DNA of 64,000 nucleotides from Erythrobacter fulvus (GCF_028595285.1 NZ_JAQQXQ010000001.1:84308-148307); one strand, 5' to 3'; shown: positions 35,946 through 45,486, counted from the first letter of the stretch. A program made the numbers and translations. Notes: a model not told the origin generated them from the letters alone.

Positions 35946-36719
35946 TCAGGAAATGCACAAGCCGCCGTCGACGGGAAGGCATTGGCCGGTGATGTAGTCC
36001 GAATGCGGCGATGCGAAGAATACCGCCAGACCTTCCAGCCCCGCATGGTCGCCCGGGCGGCGCAGCGGGATGCGGCGGCTCATCCACTCGGCAAATTTCG
36101 GGTCGGCCTTGGCGGTGATATCGGTCTCATAATAGCCGAAAAGCAGCGCGTTGGCGGTGATCCGGTAGCGCGCCAGCTCGAAGGCGGCGGCGCGGGTGAG
36201 GCCGTTGAGCGCGGCCTTGGAGGCGGCGTAGTCGGACGAACGGTTGACCCCCATGATCGACTGGCCCGACGAGGTCGCGATCAGCTTGCCGCCCGGATCG
36301 CCTTCCTGCGCCCGCGCGATCATGTGGCGGGTAACATGCTTGTATACCAGCGCAGCGCCGCGGGTGTTGACGGCCATGGTGTGATCCCAGCCTTCGGGCG
36401 TGATGTCAGGGATCGCCACGCCCGCGCCCGAAATCCCGGCATTGGCGAAACACGCATCGATCCGGCCGAACGCACCGAGCGTCTGTTCGATCGCCAAAGC
36501 GATTGCGTCATCCTCTGCCACATCGCAGGTCAGCGCCAGCACGTCGCCATTCCCCAGACCGCGCAGTTCCTCCACCGCAGCGGCATTCTTTGCAGCGTTG
36601 CGGGCAAGAATAGCGACATGGGCACCCGCCTTTGCGAGCCCGCGGGCCATGGCAAGGCCAAGCCCGCCATTGCCGCCGGTGACGATGGCCGTCTGGCCAG
36701 AGAGATCGAACAGGTTCAT
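35946..36719 (-). CDS. Short-chain dehydrogenase/reductase
   Basis: 257 residues of the classical SDR family. The cofactor motif is TGGNGGLG, NAGISG is the stabilising motif, and the catalytic Ser is in SSGQS with YAASK as the Tyr/Lys pair. The C-terminal end ITGQCLPVDGGL is standard. The substrate is unknown. It lies upstream of the ABC1 kinase gene on the same strand and is divergent from the DUF3429 gene. Confidence 0.9.
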   Translation of the reverse strand: MNLFDLSGQTAIVTGGNGGLGLAMARGLAKAGAHVAILARNAAKNAAAVEELRGLGNGDVLALTCDVAEDDAIALAIEQTLGAFGRIDACFANAGISGAGVAIPDITPEGWDHTMAVNTRGAALVYKHVTRHMIARAQEGDPGGKLIATSSGQSIMGVNRSSDYAASKAALNGLTRAAAFELARYRITANALLFGYYETDITAKADPKFAEWMSRRIPLRRPGDHAGLEGLAVFFASPHSDYITGQCLPVDGGLCIS

Positions 36720-36797
36720 GGCTGTGCTTGGTGGCGCAATCGACCCTGTCCCGCAAGTGGCCGGGAACTTCGCGCCCGTCCGGTCTTTTGAGCCAGC

Positions 36798-37280
36798 ATG
36801 ACAGCACCGGTTCCAACCCCCGCAGCATCGCTTTCCACCACGGCCCGCCTGCTCGGCTATGCCGGCTTGTTGCCGCAGATCCTGTGCGTGGCAATGGTCG
36901 CGGGCGGTCACGAATGGCGCTTTTCCGCGCTGGCGGGGGGATTTGCCTATGCTGCGGCGATTTTCAGCTTCCTTGGCGGGGTGTGGTGGGGACAGGCCGT
37001 ACAGAGCGCCAAAAGCGGCCAGCCTGCGACGACGGGGGCCTATGTGGTGGCAGTGATGCCGAGCCTGCTGGCGGTGGCGCTTTTCATGCCGTGGACCTTC
37101 GGCTGGGACTGGCCGGCCCCGGCGCTGCTCTATCTGGGTGCGTTTATTGCCCTGTCGCCGCTGGTCGATCGTGCGCTCGGCTATGCGGCACCCGATTTTC
37201 TGCGTCTGCGCTGGCACCTTTCCGTCGGTCTTGGTGGTCTGACCATGGCACTGGGCCTTCTGGCGGAGGCGCTGGTCTGA
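36798..37280 (+). CDS. DUF3429 membrane protein
   Basis: 160 residues with about five hydrophobic segments. The FLGGVWWGQAV motif marks the DUF3429 family, which occurs in proteobacteria and has no assigned function. The gene stands alone, divergent from the SDR gene. Confidence 0.75.
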   Translation: MTAPVPTPAASLSTTARLLGYAGLLPQILCVAMVAGGHEWRFSALAGGFAYAAAIFSFLGGVWWGQAVQSAKSGQPATTGAYVVAVMPSLLAVALFMPWTFGWDWPAPALLYLGAFIALSPLVDRALGYAAPDFLRLRWHLSVGLGGLTMALGLLAEALV

Positions 37281-37409
37281 CCTTGTTCCGAAAGCGTTCG
37301 CGCTAGCATTGGGCCACGCGCGGAAGTCCGCGGCAGATCATCGTTCGCGATGAATTAACCACTGCACGCTAGGAAAATGCTCGGCTTTTGAGAACGGAAC
37401 CGGGCGCCC

Positions 37410-39776
37410 ATGATTGCATCCCTGGCATCAATGACAGGATTCCTGCGACGCGGTCTCGTGCGCGCCAGGGGCAATCGAGCTGTTTTGCTTGAAGAAAACG
37501 CTCTGAATTCGGGTGCTGGCCTGCTGCGGCGCAAACGCCTCAAGGTCGCGATCTTTGCAATCCTGTTCGGGCTGGTTTCGGCGGCGATCGACCTGCCTTT
37601 GCCGGCCGAGGATTTTTACCGCGCCGTCCGTGCCGAACTGCGTTCGCGTCCCGCACCGCAGGACGTCGCGATGATCGCGATCGACGATAAGACGTTGAAT
37701 GCGTTCAATCGCAGTATGCCTTCGCGGACTGACGACAGTCGCCTGATCGACGCCCTGATCGAAGCGGGCGTAAAGAAGATCGTTTTCGATCGCGCCCATG
37801 CCGACCCGGAAAACCCGAAGGCCGATGCGATGTTCGCCGATACCCTTGCACGCCACGACGGCAAGGTTTGGCTCGGTATCGCACCCAAGCACAATATCGG
37901 ATTTCAGGTCGTCGAGGAGATCGTACCGCTGCCCGCGTTCCGCGAACACGCTCGCCTTGCGGCCATGAACGGGATGGGTAGCCCCTTCCGGCTTTCAGTG
38001 GTTTTCCCGACCAGTGTCGTTCTAGACGGTGAGAAGCATCCGTCGCTGTCGGCCGCTCTTGCCGGTTACAACGGGCCAGACCGCAGCTTCAGGCCGGATT
38101 ATTCCTTCGACCTCGATTCAATTCCGACAATCAGCTATATCGATGTTTTGGAAGGGAAATTCTCTCCGGACAAAATTAAGGGTGCAAGCGTGGTTGTCGG
38201 CAAGGCTTATTACGAGTCCGCTGACTACTATCTCATGCCCCTTCGCGACGGGAAGATTCCAGGGGCATATTTTCACATCATGGGCGCACATACGCTCAAG
38301 CGGGGCGTGCCGCTGGACCTGATGTGGATTCCGGCCCTTCTGGTCGTCGCTGTCACGGTTGTTTCGCAATCGCGCGCGCGCGGTCGGTCTGTCCAAACAT
38401 TGACGATTGCCGCCGCCGGGCTGTTTGCGGCGCCGCTTTTGCTCGACGAATTCGGGATCAACATCGACGTGATGTCGGGCCTGCTTGCGTTGTTGTTTGC
38501 GGCCATCGGGTTCCAGCGGTTGTCGAAGAAGTATTACAGCAGCGAGGTCGATGCGATGACGACCTCGGCGCTCAATGTCGAAAACGTCAATGAAGATCTT
38601 GATGTCTATGCCCTCAAGATCGCCAATCTCGCCGAAATGTCGGAAGACTGGAGCGCGCGAGAATTGGGCGAATTCGTCAACACCCTCATTACCTATGTGA
38701 AGGGTCCGGGCGAGGCCGGGGATGTCGCTTTCGAGCGCGACAGTCTCGTTTGGCTCGCGCCGCGCATGGACACGGTCAGCCTCGAACGGCACGCCGATGG
38801 GCTGGCACTGATGCTCAAGACCGCGATCAGCCACGACTGGCAATCGGCCAGCAGCACGCCGGCGATCGGGATCGACACGAATCATGCCTTTCCTCTCGGC
38901 CAACGGATCAAGAAGGCCATGCAGGCTGCCGACGAGGCAGCAGTGCGCGGTGCGCGCTTCATCATCAACGACGCCGCCTATCTCGAAGCGCGCAACCAGC
39001 GGCTGGAAATCATGCGCGTGCTGGAAAAGGGTCTGCGCGAGCGGAATATCGGCGTCGCTTACCAACCCAAGATCGATCTCGCCACGGGGAGTATTGTCGG
39101 GGCCGAGACTCTGATCCGCTGGAAGCCCGAGGGCGACGATTTCGTCAATCCGCAGGAACTGGTGTTGGCCGCAGAGGCGACCGACCGCATCAACGAACTG
39201 ACGCTGATCGTGATGGAGGCCGCGCTGGTCGACGGCAGGCGTGCCATCGCAATCGATCCCGGCTTCAAGCTCGCGGTCAACATGTCGGCCAAAAGCCTGA
39301 GTGATACCCATCTTTTGTTCGACATGATGACAATGCTGGGACGAATCGGCTTCCCGGCCGAGAATCTGACGCTCGAACTGACCGAGACCGCCAAGCTTGA
39401 GGACAAGCTGATTGCGCCCCAGATCGCCGCGCTCAAGCAGCGAGGGATCGGCCTTTCGATCGACGACTTTGGTACCGGCCAGTCGAATCTCGAATATCTG
39501 GAAAAGCTGCCGAGCTCCGAACTGAAGATCGACAAGAAGTTCGTCCAGCACATGGCGAGCTCGGACGAGAGCAAGGCGGTGGTGCGCGCGACGATCGAAA
39601 TTGCCCATTCGCTCGGCAAGATCGTGGTCGCCGAAGGGGTCGAGGATCAGGCCATGGCCGATGCCTTGCGTGCCATGGGTTGCGATCAGGCGCAGGGCTT
39701 CCTGTTCTCCCGGGCGATCACAATGTCCGAACTCATCGGCATGATGGGAGGTCGCCGAATCGCGATTAGCATTTGA
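37410..39776 (+). CDS. CHASE2-domain sensor with EAL cyclic-di-GMP phosphodiesterase
   Basis: 788 residues. The first hydrophobic segment (residues 45-65) is followed by a periplasmic CHASE2 sensor (VAMIAIDDKTL, KKIVFDRAHAD, GASVVVGKAY). Two or three more membrane segments follow at about 305-370. Residues 395-525 look like a GGDEF domain that has lost its signature. The C-terminal EAL domain has ETLIRW in place of EALLRW, keeping the metal-binding Glu, plus NMSAKSL, LELTETA, DDFGTGQSN and VAEGVED. It probably hydrolyses c-di-GMP in response to an external signal. Confidence 0.87.
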   Translation: MIASLASMTGFLRRGLVRARGNRAVLLEENALNSGAGLLRRKRLKVAIFAILFGLVSAAIDLPLPAEDFYRAVRAELRSRPAPQDVAMIAIDDKTLNAFNRSMPSRTDDSRLIDALIEAGVKKIVFDRAHADPENPKADAMFADTLARHDGKVWLGIAPKHNIGFQVVEEIVPLPAFREHARLAAMNGMGSPFRLSVVFPTSVVLDGEKHPSLSAALAGYNGPDRSFRPDYSFDLDSIPTISYIDVLEGKFSPDKIKGASVVVGKAYYESADYYLMPLRDGKIPGAYFHIMGAHTLKRGVPLDLMWIPALLVVAVTVVSQSRARGRSVQTLTIAAAGLFAAPLLLDEFGINIDVMSGLLALLFAAIGFQRLSKKYYSSEVDAMTTSALNVENVNEDLDVYALKIANLAEMSEDWSARELGEFVNTLITYVKGPGEAGDVAFERDSLVWLAPRMDTVSLERHADGLALMLKTAISHDWQSASSTPAIGIDTNHAFPLGQRIKKAMQAADEAAVRGARFIINDAAYLEARNQRLEIMRVLEKGLRERNIGVAYQPKIDLATGSIVGAETLIRWKPEGDDFVNPQELVLAAEATDRINELTLIVMEAALVDGRRAIAIDPGFKLAVNMSAKSLSDTHLLFDMMTMLGRIGFPAENLTLELTETAKLEDKLIAPQIAALKQRGIGLSIDDFGTGQSNLEYLEKLPSSELKIDKKFVQHMASSDESKAVVRATIEIAHSLGKIVVAEGVEDQAMADALRAMGCDQAQGFLFSRAITMSELIGMMGGRRIAISI

Positions 39777-39806
39777 TTAAGGTTAATTTTGTGTTAAAGC
39801 CTTCTA

Positions 39807-39823
39807 CAGCTTGTTGGTAGCTG
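39807..39823 (+). promoter_or_regulatory. Leader hairpin before the 12-codon gene
   Basis: A 5-bp stem CAGCT / AGCTG with a 7-base loop ends directly at the ribosome-binding site ATAGGAG (39824-39830) of the tiny gene that follows. It could control access of ribosomes to that site. Confidence 0.35.
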
Positions 39824-39837
39824 ATAGGAGATTTTTT

Positions 39838-39876
39838 ATGTGGGGCTGGTTCTCGCACCTCTTCGGTAGCCGCTAA
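39838..39876 (+). CDS. 12-codon open frame with strong ribosome-binding site
   Basis: Encodes MWGWFSHLFGSR, an aromatic, amphipathic peptide with one Arg. It has a well-placed GGAG 7 bases before the ATG and is followed 22 bases later by a textbook intrinsic terminator. That makes a self-contained transcription unit of about 100-150 bases. It could be a leader peptide, a membrane-active microprotein, or the translated part of a small RNA. No known peptide is recognised. Confidence 0.45.
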   Translation: MWGWFSHLFGSR

Positions 39877-39897
39877 TTCGGCGTCGCAGGAGTTATG

Positions 39898-39926
39898 AAA
39901 AAGCCCCGGGAAACCGGGGCTTTTTT
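39898..39926 (+). terminator. Intrinsic terminator
   Basis: Stem GCCCCGG / CCGGGGC closed by a GAAA tetraloop, flanked by five A and followed by six T. This is the strongest terminator in the window. It ends the transcript of the 12-codon gene and possibly that of the CHASE2-EAL gene. Confidence 0.93.
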
Positions 39927-40060
39927 GATTCGTGCTCACAAGCGGGCGCTTTGTCATGAATCGCCTCGTCATTGCTTTGCCAGCGCGCGGCTCGCGGCTT
40001 CATGCACGCCTACGTCCTGAGGCGCGACGCTCCGTCAACGGCATGTTTTCATGAGATAAT

Positions 40061-40137
40061 TGGTCGGGGAGAGAGGATTCGAACCTCCGGCCCCTGCCTC
40101 CCGAAGACAGTGCTCTACCAGGCTGAGCTACTCCCCG
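40061..40137 (-). tRNA. tRNA-Pro (CGG)
   Basis: Acceptor CGGGGAG / CTCCCCG, the D-arm AGCTCAGCCTGGTAGAGC, the anticodon loop TTCGGGA (anticodon CGG), the T-arm GGTTCGAATCC and an encoded CCA on the minus strand. Confidence 0.95.
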
Positions 40138-40249
40138 ACCGTGTCGGTCCCGCATGAAGAAATCCCCACGCGGGTCGAGGCAAGGCGCGCCCTATAGGTG
40201 TGGATGAGCACAGTGGCAAGCGGGCAATTGCGCTCCTATAGTCACATCC

Positions 40250-41218
40250 ATGGCGAGCGTAGCGATTCCCCTTTCCGATCCAGCGAATCGGCACCCCGAG
40301 CAGCAATATCTCGATCTGATGCGCGCGATCTGGGAAACCGGAAGCGAGCGGATCGATCGTACCGGCGTGGGCACGCGCTCGATCTGCGGGGCGATGCTGA
40401 GGTTCGATCTGGCAAACGGCGCAATGCCGCTGCTTACGACCAAACGGGTGTACTGGAAGACTGCGACCCGCGAATTGCTGTGGTTCCTTACGGGTGAAAC
40501 CAATATCCGTCCGCTGGTGCTGCAAGGCGTGAAGATCTGGAACGAGTGGCCGCACGCGCGCTATGTTCGCGAGACGGGCGATGCGATCAGTCTTGAAGAT
40601 TTCGTCGCGCGAATCGCCGAGGACGAAGATTTCGCCGCGCGCTGGGGCGATCTCGGGCCGGTCTATGGCAAGCAGTGGGTCGATTGGCCGACCTATCGCT
40701 ATCGTCCCGATGGCCTCTATGAAAAGGGCGAGGGGATCAACCAGGTCGCGCAGGTGATCGAATCGCTGCGCGCCAGCCCCGGCAGTCGCCGCCACATTAT
40801 CGAGGGCTGGAACGTCGCCGAGCTTGATCGCATGGCGCTGCCGCCTTGTCACAAGACCTACCAGTTCCATGTCGCGGGCGAGGGAGCCGACGCGCGCCTC
40901 AATTGCCTGCTGTATCAGCGCAGTTGCGATGTGGCGCTGGGCCTGCCGTTCAACCTGTGGTCGGCGGCGCTGCTCACCCGCATGATCGCGCAACAGGTGG
41001 ACATGCTCCCGGGAGAGCTGGTGTGGATGGGCGGGGACGTGCACCTCTATCTCAACCACGCGCATCTGATCGACGAACAGCTATCGCGCCTGCCGCAGGG
41101 GAGCCCGCGGCTCGAAATCACCCGCCGGCCCGAAACAATTTTCGACTACCGGATCGATGATTTCGTGGTGCATGATTACGCGCCGCTGCCCCCGATCAGC
41201 GCGCCTGTTGCGGTATAG
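40250..41218 (+). CDS. thyA: Thymidylate synthase
   Basis: 322 residues. It makes dTMP from dUMP using methylene-tetrahydrofolate. The folate/phosphate segment RTGVGT is near the start, the nucleophile is C200 in ALPPCHKTYQF, and the dUMP-binding QRSCDVALGLPFN segment is complete. It is longer than the 264-residue E. coli enzyme because of an insertion around the GDLGPVYGKQW region, as in many longer ThyA proteins. Confidence 0.96.
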   Translation: MASVAIPLSDPANRHPEQQYLDLMRAIWETGSERIDRTGVGTRSICGAMLRFDLANGAMPLLTTKRVYWKTATRELLWFLTGETNIRPLVLQGVKIWNEWPHARYVRETGDAISLEDFVARIAEDEDFAARWGDLGPVYGKQWVDWPTYRYRPDGLYEKGEGINQVAQVIESLRASPGSRRHIIEGWNVAELDRMALPPCHKTYQFHVAGEGADARLNCLLYQRSCDVALGLPFNLWSAALLTRMIAQQVDMLPGELVWMGGDVHLYLNHAHLIDEQLSRLPQGSPRLEITRRPETIFDYRIDDFVVHDYAPLPPISAPVAV

Positions 41219-41331
41219 CTCACGCGGACGCGGCGCGCTTGACCGCTCTTAGGCGTTGAAATAAAAATACACTTCCAAGCAATGATTGCACCCGCATTAC
41301 GCGGCGTGCCAGCAAGGGGGAGAGCGCCGCT

Positions 41332-42636
41332 ATGGCCGACAAGGCCCAAACTGCCAAACCGGCGGACACGAACCGCCCGGCGCTTGCGCTGCATGTTCCC
41401 GAGCCGAAATATCGTTCAGGCGACACGGTCGATTTCTCGCATATCGAGATTGGTCAGGCCGGCGCGCAGCCGCGTCCCGACGAAAGCGCGCATCCCTCCC
41501 AGATGGCCGATCTTGCCTATGGGCTGATCCGCGTTCTAGGTGAGGACAATCATGCTCACGGGCCATGGAACCCGCGGCTCGATGCCGAAACCCTGCGAGC
41601 CATGCTGGGCCACATGGCGATGGTGCGGGCGTTCGACGAACGGATGTTCCGCGGGCAAAGGCAGGGCAAGACCAGCTTCTACATGAAGTGCACTGGCGAG
41701 GAGGCGACTTCGATCGCACCCGCCATGGCGCTGGCCAGTGACGACATGGTGTTCCCATCCTACCGCCAGCAGGGCATCCTGATCGCGCGCGGATACCCGC
41801 TGATCGAGATGATCAACCAGATCTACTCGAACAAGGCTGACAAGCTGAAGGGCCGCCAGCTGCCGATCATGTATTCGAGCCGGGAGCACAGCTTCTTCAG
41901 CATCTCCGGCAACCTTGCCACGCAATGCCCGCAGGCGGTGGGCTGGGCGATGGCGAGCGCGATCAAGGGCGACAGCCGGATCGCGGCGAGCTGGGTGGGT
42001 GAAGGCTCCACTGCCGAAGGCGACTTCCATTCGGCCTGCACCTTTGCGGCAGTCTACAACGCGCCGGTGATCCTCAACGTCGTCAATAACCAGTGGGCGA
42101 TTTCAAGCTTTTCGGGCTTTGCCGGCGCGGAGCGCACCACCTTTGCCGCGCGCGGTCTGGGGCACGGGATCGCGGCGCTGCGGGTTGACGGCAATGATGC
42201 GCTGGCCTGCTTTGCCGCCGCCCGATGGGCGGCCAACCGCGCCCGTGCCAACCACGGCCCGACTCTGATCGAATATTTCACCTATCGCGCGGAAGGCCAT
42301 TCGACCTCGGACGATCCTTCGGGCTACCGTTCGGCGCAGGAGCGCGAGGAATGGCCGCTGGGCGATCCGGTCAACCGGCTCAAGAACCACCTTATCGCGA
42401 TCGGCGAGTGGGACGAGGAGCGGCAGGCCGCGATGGATCTTGCCTGTGCCGAAAAGGTCAAGGAAACCACCAAGGAAGCCGAGAAGAACGGTATCCTCGG
42501 TCATGGCCTTCACCATCCGTTCCACACCATGTTCGAGGATGTCTACGAAAAGCTGCCCTGGCATCTGGAAGAACAGGCCGAACAGGCCATCCGCGAGCGT
42601 GTCACCAAGTTCGGCAGCGAAAGGCCCTTCGGATGA
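41332..42636 (+). CDS. bkdA1: Branched-chain 2-oxoacid dehydrogenase E1 alpha subunit
   Basis: 434 residues. It decarboxylates branched-chain keto acids with thiamine diphosphate. The ThDP motif starts WVGEGSTAEGDFH and ends VVNNQWAIS. The phosphoserine-loop region YRAEGHSTSDDPSGYR resembles the branched-chain type (HSTSDD) rather than the pyruvate type, as does the long N-terminal extension. Its stop overlaps the E1 beta start as ATGA, and GGGGAGA precedes the ATG. Confidence 0.9.
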   Translation: MADKAQTAKPADTNRPALALHVPEPKYRSGDTVDFSHIEIGQAGAQPRPDESAHPSQMADLAYGLIRVLGEDNHAHGPWNPRLDAETLRAMLGHMAMVRAFDERMFRGQRQGKTSFYMKCTGEEATSIAPAMALASDDMVFPSYRQQGILIARGYPLIEMINQIYSNKADKLKGRQLPIMYSSREHSFFSISGNLATQCPQAVGWAMASAIKGDSRIAASWVGEGSTAEGDFHSACTFAAVYNAPVILNVVNNQWAISSFSGFAGAERTTFAARGLGHGIAALRVDGNDALACFAAARWAANRARANHGPTLIEYFTYRAEGHSTSDDPSGYRSAQEREEWPLGDPVNRLKNHLIAIGEWDEERQAAMDLACAEKVKETTKEAEKNGILGHGLHHPFHTMFEDVYEKLPWHLEEQAEQAIRERVTKFGSERPFG

Positions 42637-43685
42637 GCGACGTGACCGAAACCGCAGTGGAAGCGGCGACCGGACGCCGCCTCAATATGATCGAGGCGAT
42701 CAACGAAGCGCTCGACATCATGCTCGCGCGCGATCCCGATGTGATCATCATGGGCGAGGACGTGGGTTATTTCGGCGGCGTATTCCGCGCCACTGCAGGC
42801 CTTCAGGCCAAGCACGGCAAGACCCGCGTGTTCGATACGCCGATTTCCGAATGCGGGATCATCGGCGTGGCGGTGGGGATGGGCGCCTATGGCCTGCGTC
42901 CCGTGCCGGAAATCCAGTTTGCCGATTACATCTATCCCGGCCTCGACCAGCTCATTTCCGAGGCCGCGCGCCTGCGCTATCGTTCGGCAGGCGACTTCAT
43001 CGCGCCGCTCACAGTGCGTTCGCCCTTCGGCGGCGGCATCTTCGGCGGGCAGACCCACAGCCAGAGCCCCGAGGCGCTGTTTACCCATGTCTCTGGTCTC
43101 AAGACGGTCATTCCCTCGACCCCGCACGATGCCAAGGGGCTGCTGATCGCCGCGATCGAGGATAATGATCCGGTGATCTTCTTTGAACCCAAGCGCATCT
43201 ATAACGGTCCGTTTTCAGGGTATTACGACAAGCCGGTGGAGCCTTGGAAAAAGCACGACGCCAGCATCGTGCCCGAAGGTTACTACAAGATCCCTCTCGG
43301 CAAGGCGCGCATCGTGCGCGAGGGCGAGGCACTGACGATCCTTGCCTATGGCACGATGGTGCATGTGGCCGAGGCTGTCTGCCGCGAGAAGGGCGTCGAT
43401 GCCGAAATTCTCGATCTGCGCACGCTCGTGCCGCTTGATATCGAGGCGATCGAGGCTTCGGTCGAAAAGACCGGACGCTGCATGATCGTGCACGAGGCGA
43501 CGCGGACCAGCGGTTTCGGCGCGGAGCTGTCCGCGCTGGTCACCGAACGCTGTTTTTACCACCTTGAAGCCCCGGTCGAACGCGTCACCGGCTTCGACAC
43601 GCCCTATCCCCACAGCCTCGAATGGGCCTATTTCCCCGGCCCCGTCCGCATCGGCGAGGCGATTGACAAGCTTCTGAGCGAGTAA
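42633..43685 (+). CDS. bkdA2: Branched-chain 2-oxoacid dehydrogenase E1 beta subunit
   Basis: 350 residues. Transketolase-like pyrimidine-binding domain with MGEDVGYFGGVFRAT and the FDTPISECGIIGVAVG core, and a C-terminal transketolase domain with LTILAYGTMVHVAEAV. It forms the heterotetrameric E1 with the upstream product. The ATG at 42633 overlaps the E1 alpha stop. Confidence 0.92.
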   Translation: MSDVTETAVEAATGRRLNMIEAINEALDIMLARDPDVIIMGEDVGYFGGVFRATAGLQAKHGKTRVFDTPISECGIIGVAVGMGAYGLRPVPEIQFADYIYPGLDQLISEAARLRYRSAGDFIAPLTVRSPFGGGIFGGQTHSQSPEALFTHVSGLKTVIPSTPHDAKGLLIAAIEDNDPVIFFEPKRIYNGPFSGYYDKPVEPWKKHDASIVPEGYYKIPLGKARIVREGEALTILAYGTMVHVAEAVCREKGVDAEILDLRTLVPLDIEAIEASVEKTGRCMIVHEATRTSGFGAELSALVTERCFYHLEAPVERVTGFDTPYPHSLEWAYFPGPVRIGEAIDKLLSE

Positions 43686-43692
43686 CCGCACC

Positions 43693-44994
43693 ATGGCGAA
43701 GTTCACATTTAACATGCCCGACGTGGGCGAAGGCGTGGCCGAGGCGGAAATCGTCGAATGGCACGTCAAGGTCGGTGACCGGGTCGAGGAAGACCAGCAT
43801 CTCGTCGATGTCATGACCGACAAGGCGACCATCGACATCGAAAGCCCCGTGGCGGGCACAGTGATCGCGGTTGCTGGCGAGGTTGGCGATGTGATCGCCG
43901 TCGGCGCTATGCTGCTGGTGATCGAGGTCGAAGGCGACGTCGACGAGGAGCCCGAAGCCGCACCCGCACCCGCACCCGCGCCCAAGGCGGAGGTGGTGGA
44001 GGAGCGCATCGAGGTCGAAACTTCGGACGCTTCCGATGCGGATGATGCGCTGGCCGCTGATCCTGCGCCCGAGCCGCTTCCCGAACCGACTCCCGCGCCG
44101 TCGCCGAAGCACGAGGCCAAGGTGCTGGCCTCTCCCGCGGTGAGGCAGCGCGCGCGCGATCTGGGGATCGATCTGGCCGAGGTGAAGCCGGCAGAGGACG
44201 GACGCATCCGTCACGGCGATCTCGACGCCTTTCTCGCCTATAATGCGGGTGGCGGCTTCGCGGCGGCGGGCAAGGCGCGCGCCGACGAGGCGATCAAGGT
44301 TATCGGCCTTCGCAAGCGCATCGCCCAGAACATGGCCGCGGCCAAGCGTCACATTCCGCACTTTACCTATGTCGAGGGATGCGACGTTACCGATCTGGAG
44401 GATATACGTGCGCAATTGAACGCCGCACGCGGAGACAAGCCCAAGCTCACCATGCTGCCGCTGCTAATCCGCGCGATCTGCAAGGCGCTGCCCGATTATC
44501 CGATGATCAACGCCCGCTATGACGACGAAGCGGGTGTGGTGACGCGCTACGGCGCGGTGCATCTTGGCATGGCCGCGCAGACCGATGCCGGGCTGATGGT
44601 GCCGGTGATTCGCAATGCAGAGAGCCGCAACCTGTGGCAGCTTGCGCGTGAAATCGTCCGCTTGGCCGAGGCTGCGCGCAACGGCAAGGCGACCTCGGAA
44701 GAGCTGTCCGGTTCCACCCTGACGGTTACCTCGTTGGGCCCGCTGGGCGGGGTGGCGACGACGCCGGTCATCAACCGCCCAGAGGTTGCGATCATCGGTC
44801 CCAACCGCATCGTCGAGCGCCCGATGTTCGTGTCCGACGGAATGGGCGGTGAACGAATCGCCAAGCGCAAGCTGATGAACATCTCGATTTCCTGCGACCA
44901 CCGGGTGGTCGACGGACATGATGCGGCAAGCTTCGTTCAGGCCGTCAAGAAGCTCATCGAAACCCCGGTGCTGCTGCTCGCGGAACAGGGGTGA
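43693..44994 (+). CDS. bkdB: Branched-chain 2-oxoacid dehydrogenase E2 (dihydrolipoamide acyltransferase)
   Basis: 433 residues. One lipoyl domain (lipoylated Lys in MTDKATIDIE), an acidic Pro/Ala linker, a peripheral-subunit-binding domain (ASPAVRQRARDLGIDL) and the catalytic acyltransferase core ending in SCDHRVVDGHDAASF. It transfers branched acyl groups to CoA. E3 (lipoamide dehydrogenase) is not in this window and is presumably supplied from elsewhere. Confidence 0.93.
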   Translation: MAKFTFNMPDVGEGVAEAEIVEWHVKVGDRVEEDQHLVDVMTDKATIDIESPVAGTVIAVAGEVGDVIAVGAMLLVIEVEGDVDEEPEAAPAPAPAPKAEVVEERIEVETSDASDADDALAADPAPEPLPEPTPAPSPKHEAKVLASPAVRQRARDLGIDLAEVKPAEDGRIRHGDLDAFLAYNAGGGFAAAGKARADEAIKVIGLRKRIAQNMAAAKRHIPHFTYVEGCDVTDLEDIRAQLNAARGDKPKLTMLPLLIRAICKALPDYPMINARYDDEAGVVTRYGAVHLGMAAQTDAGLMVPVIRNAESRNLWQLAREIVRLAEAARNGKATSEELSGSTLTVTSLGPLGGVATTPVINRPEVAIIGPNRIVERPMFVSDGMGGERIAKRKLMNISISCDHRVVDGHDAASFVQAVKKLIETPVLLLAEQG

Positions 44995-45109
44995 AAAAAT
45001 AGCGTCGGGCAGGGCGAAAGGGGCGTTGACAGCCCCCGCGCCCGAGCCTAATGGCGCTGCTCCACGAGCGGGGCGGCCAAGGCCGGAACGCTCGACGGAC
45101 ACAAAATGC

Positions 45110-45186
<77 letters not shown>

Positions 45187-45221
45187 CTTGTGTTCGGAAA
45201 GCCCTTCTAAAGGCATCGGAC

Positions 45222-45250
45222 AAGGCGGGCGTTAGTCCGCCTTTTCTTTT
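45222..45250 (+). terminator. Intrinsic terminator after tRNA-Asp
   Basis: Stem AAGGCGG / CCGCCTT with an 8-base loop followed by TTTTCTTTT. It overlaps the last codons of the opposite-strand DUF2842 gene. Confidence 0.8.
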
Positions 45251-45486
45251 GCCTGCGATACGTCCGGCGCGCTCCAGCGGCCCGTTTCCATCCAGATCAG
45301 GAAGCGCTTGAGCGGCAGCAGCCAGACCAGCCCCAGCACCACATAGACGACAGTCTGCGCAAGCCCGGACCAGCTGCCGATCAGCGACGGCGCATAGCGC
45401 GCGATGATTACGCCATAGATCATCAGGCCCACAAACAGGCCAAGAATGCCCAGGGGAATTCTCCAGGTCGGGGTTTCGCGCATCAT
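45232..45486 (-). CDS. DUF2842 small membrane protein
   Basis: 84 residues with two hydrophobic segments (IPLGILGLFVGLMIYGVIIA and VVYVVLGLVWLLPL) and the conserved WRIPLG start and LPLKRFLIWMETG end of DUF2842, an alphaproteobacterial family of unknown role. Its start overlaps the stop of the cyclo-ligase gene, so the two are coupled. Confidence 0.8.
   Translation of the reverse strand: MMRETPTWRIPLGILGLFVGLMIYGVIIARYAPSLIGSWSGLAQTVVYVVLGLVWLLPLKRFLIWMETGRWSAPDVSQAKEKAD

Noticed and set aside
39894..40019. A plus-strand frame starting MKKPRETGAFLI with GGAG before it
   Set aside because: Its first codons are the terminator hairpin itself; the apparent ribosome-binding site is not enough to support a gene reading through the stem.
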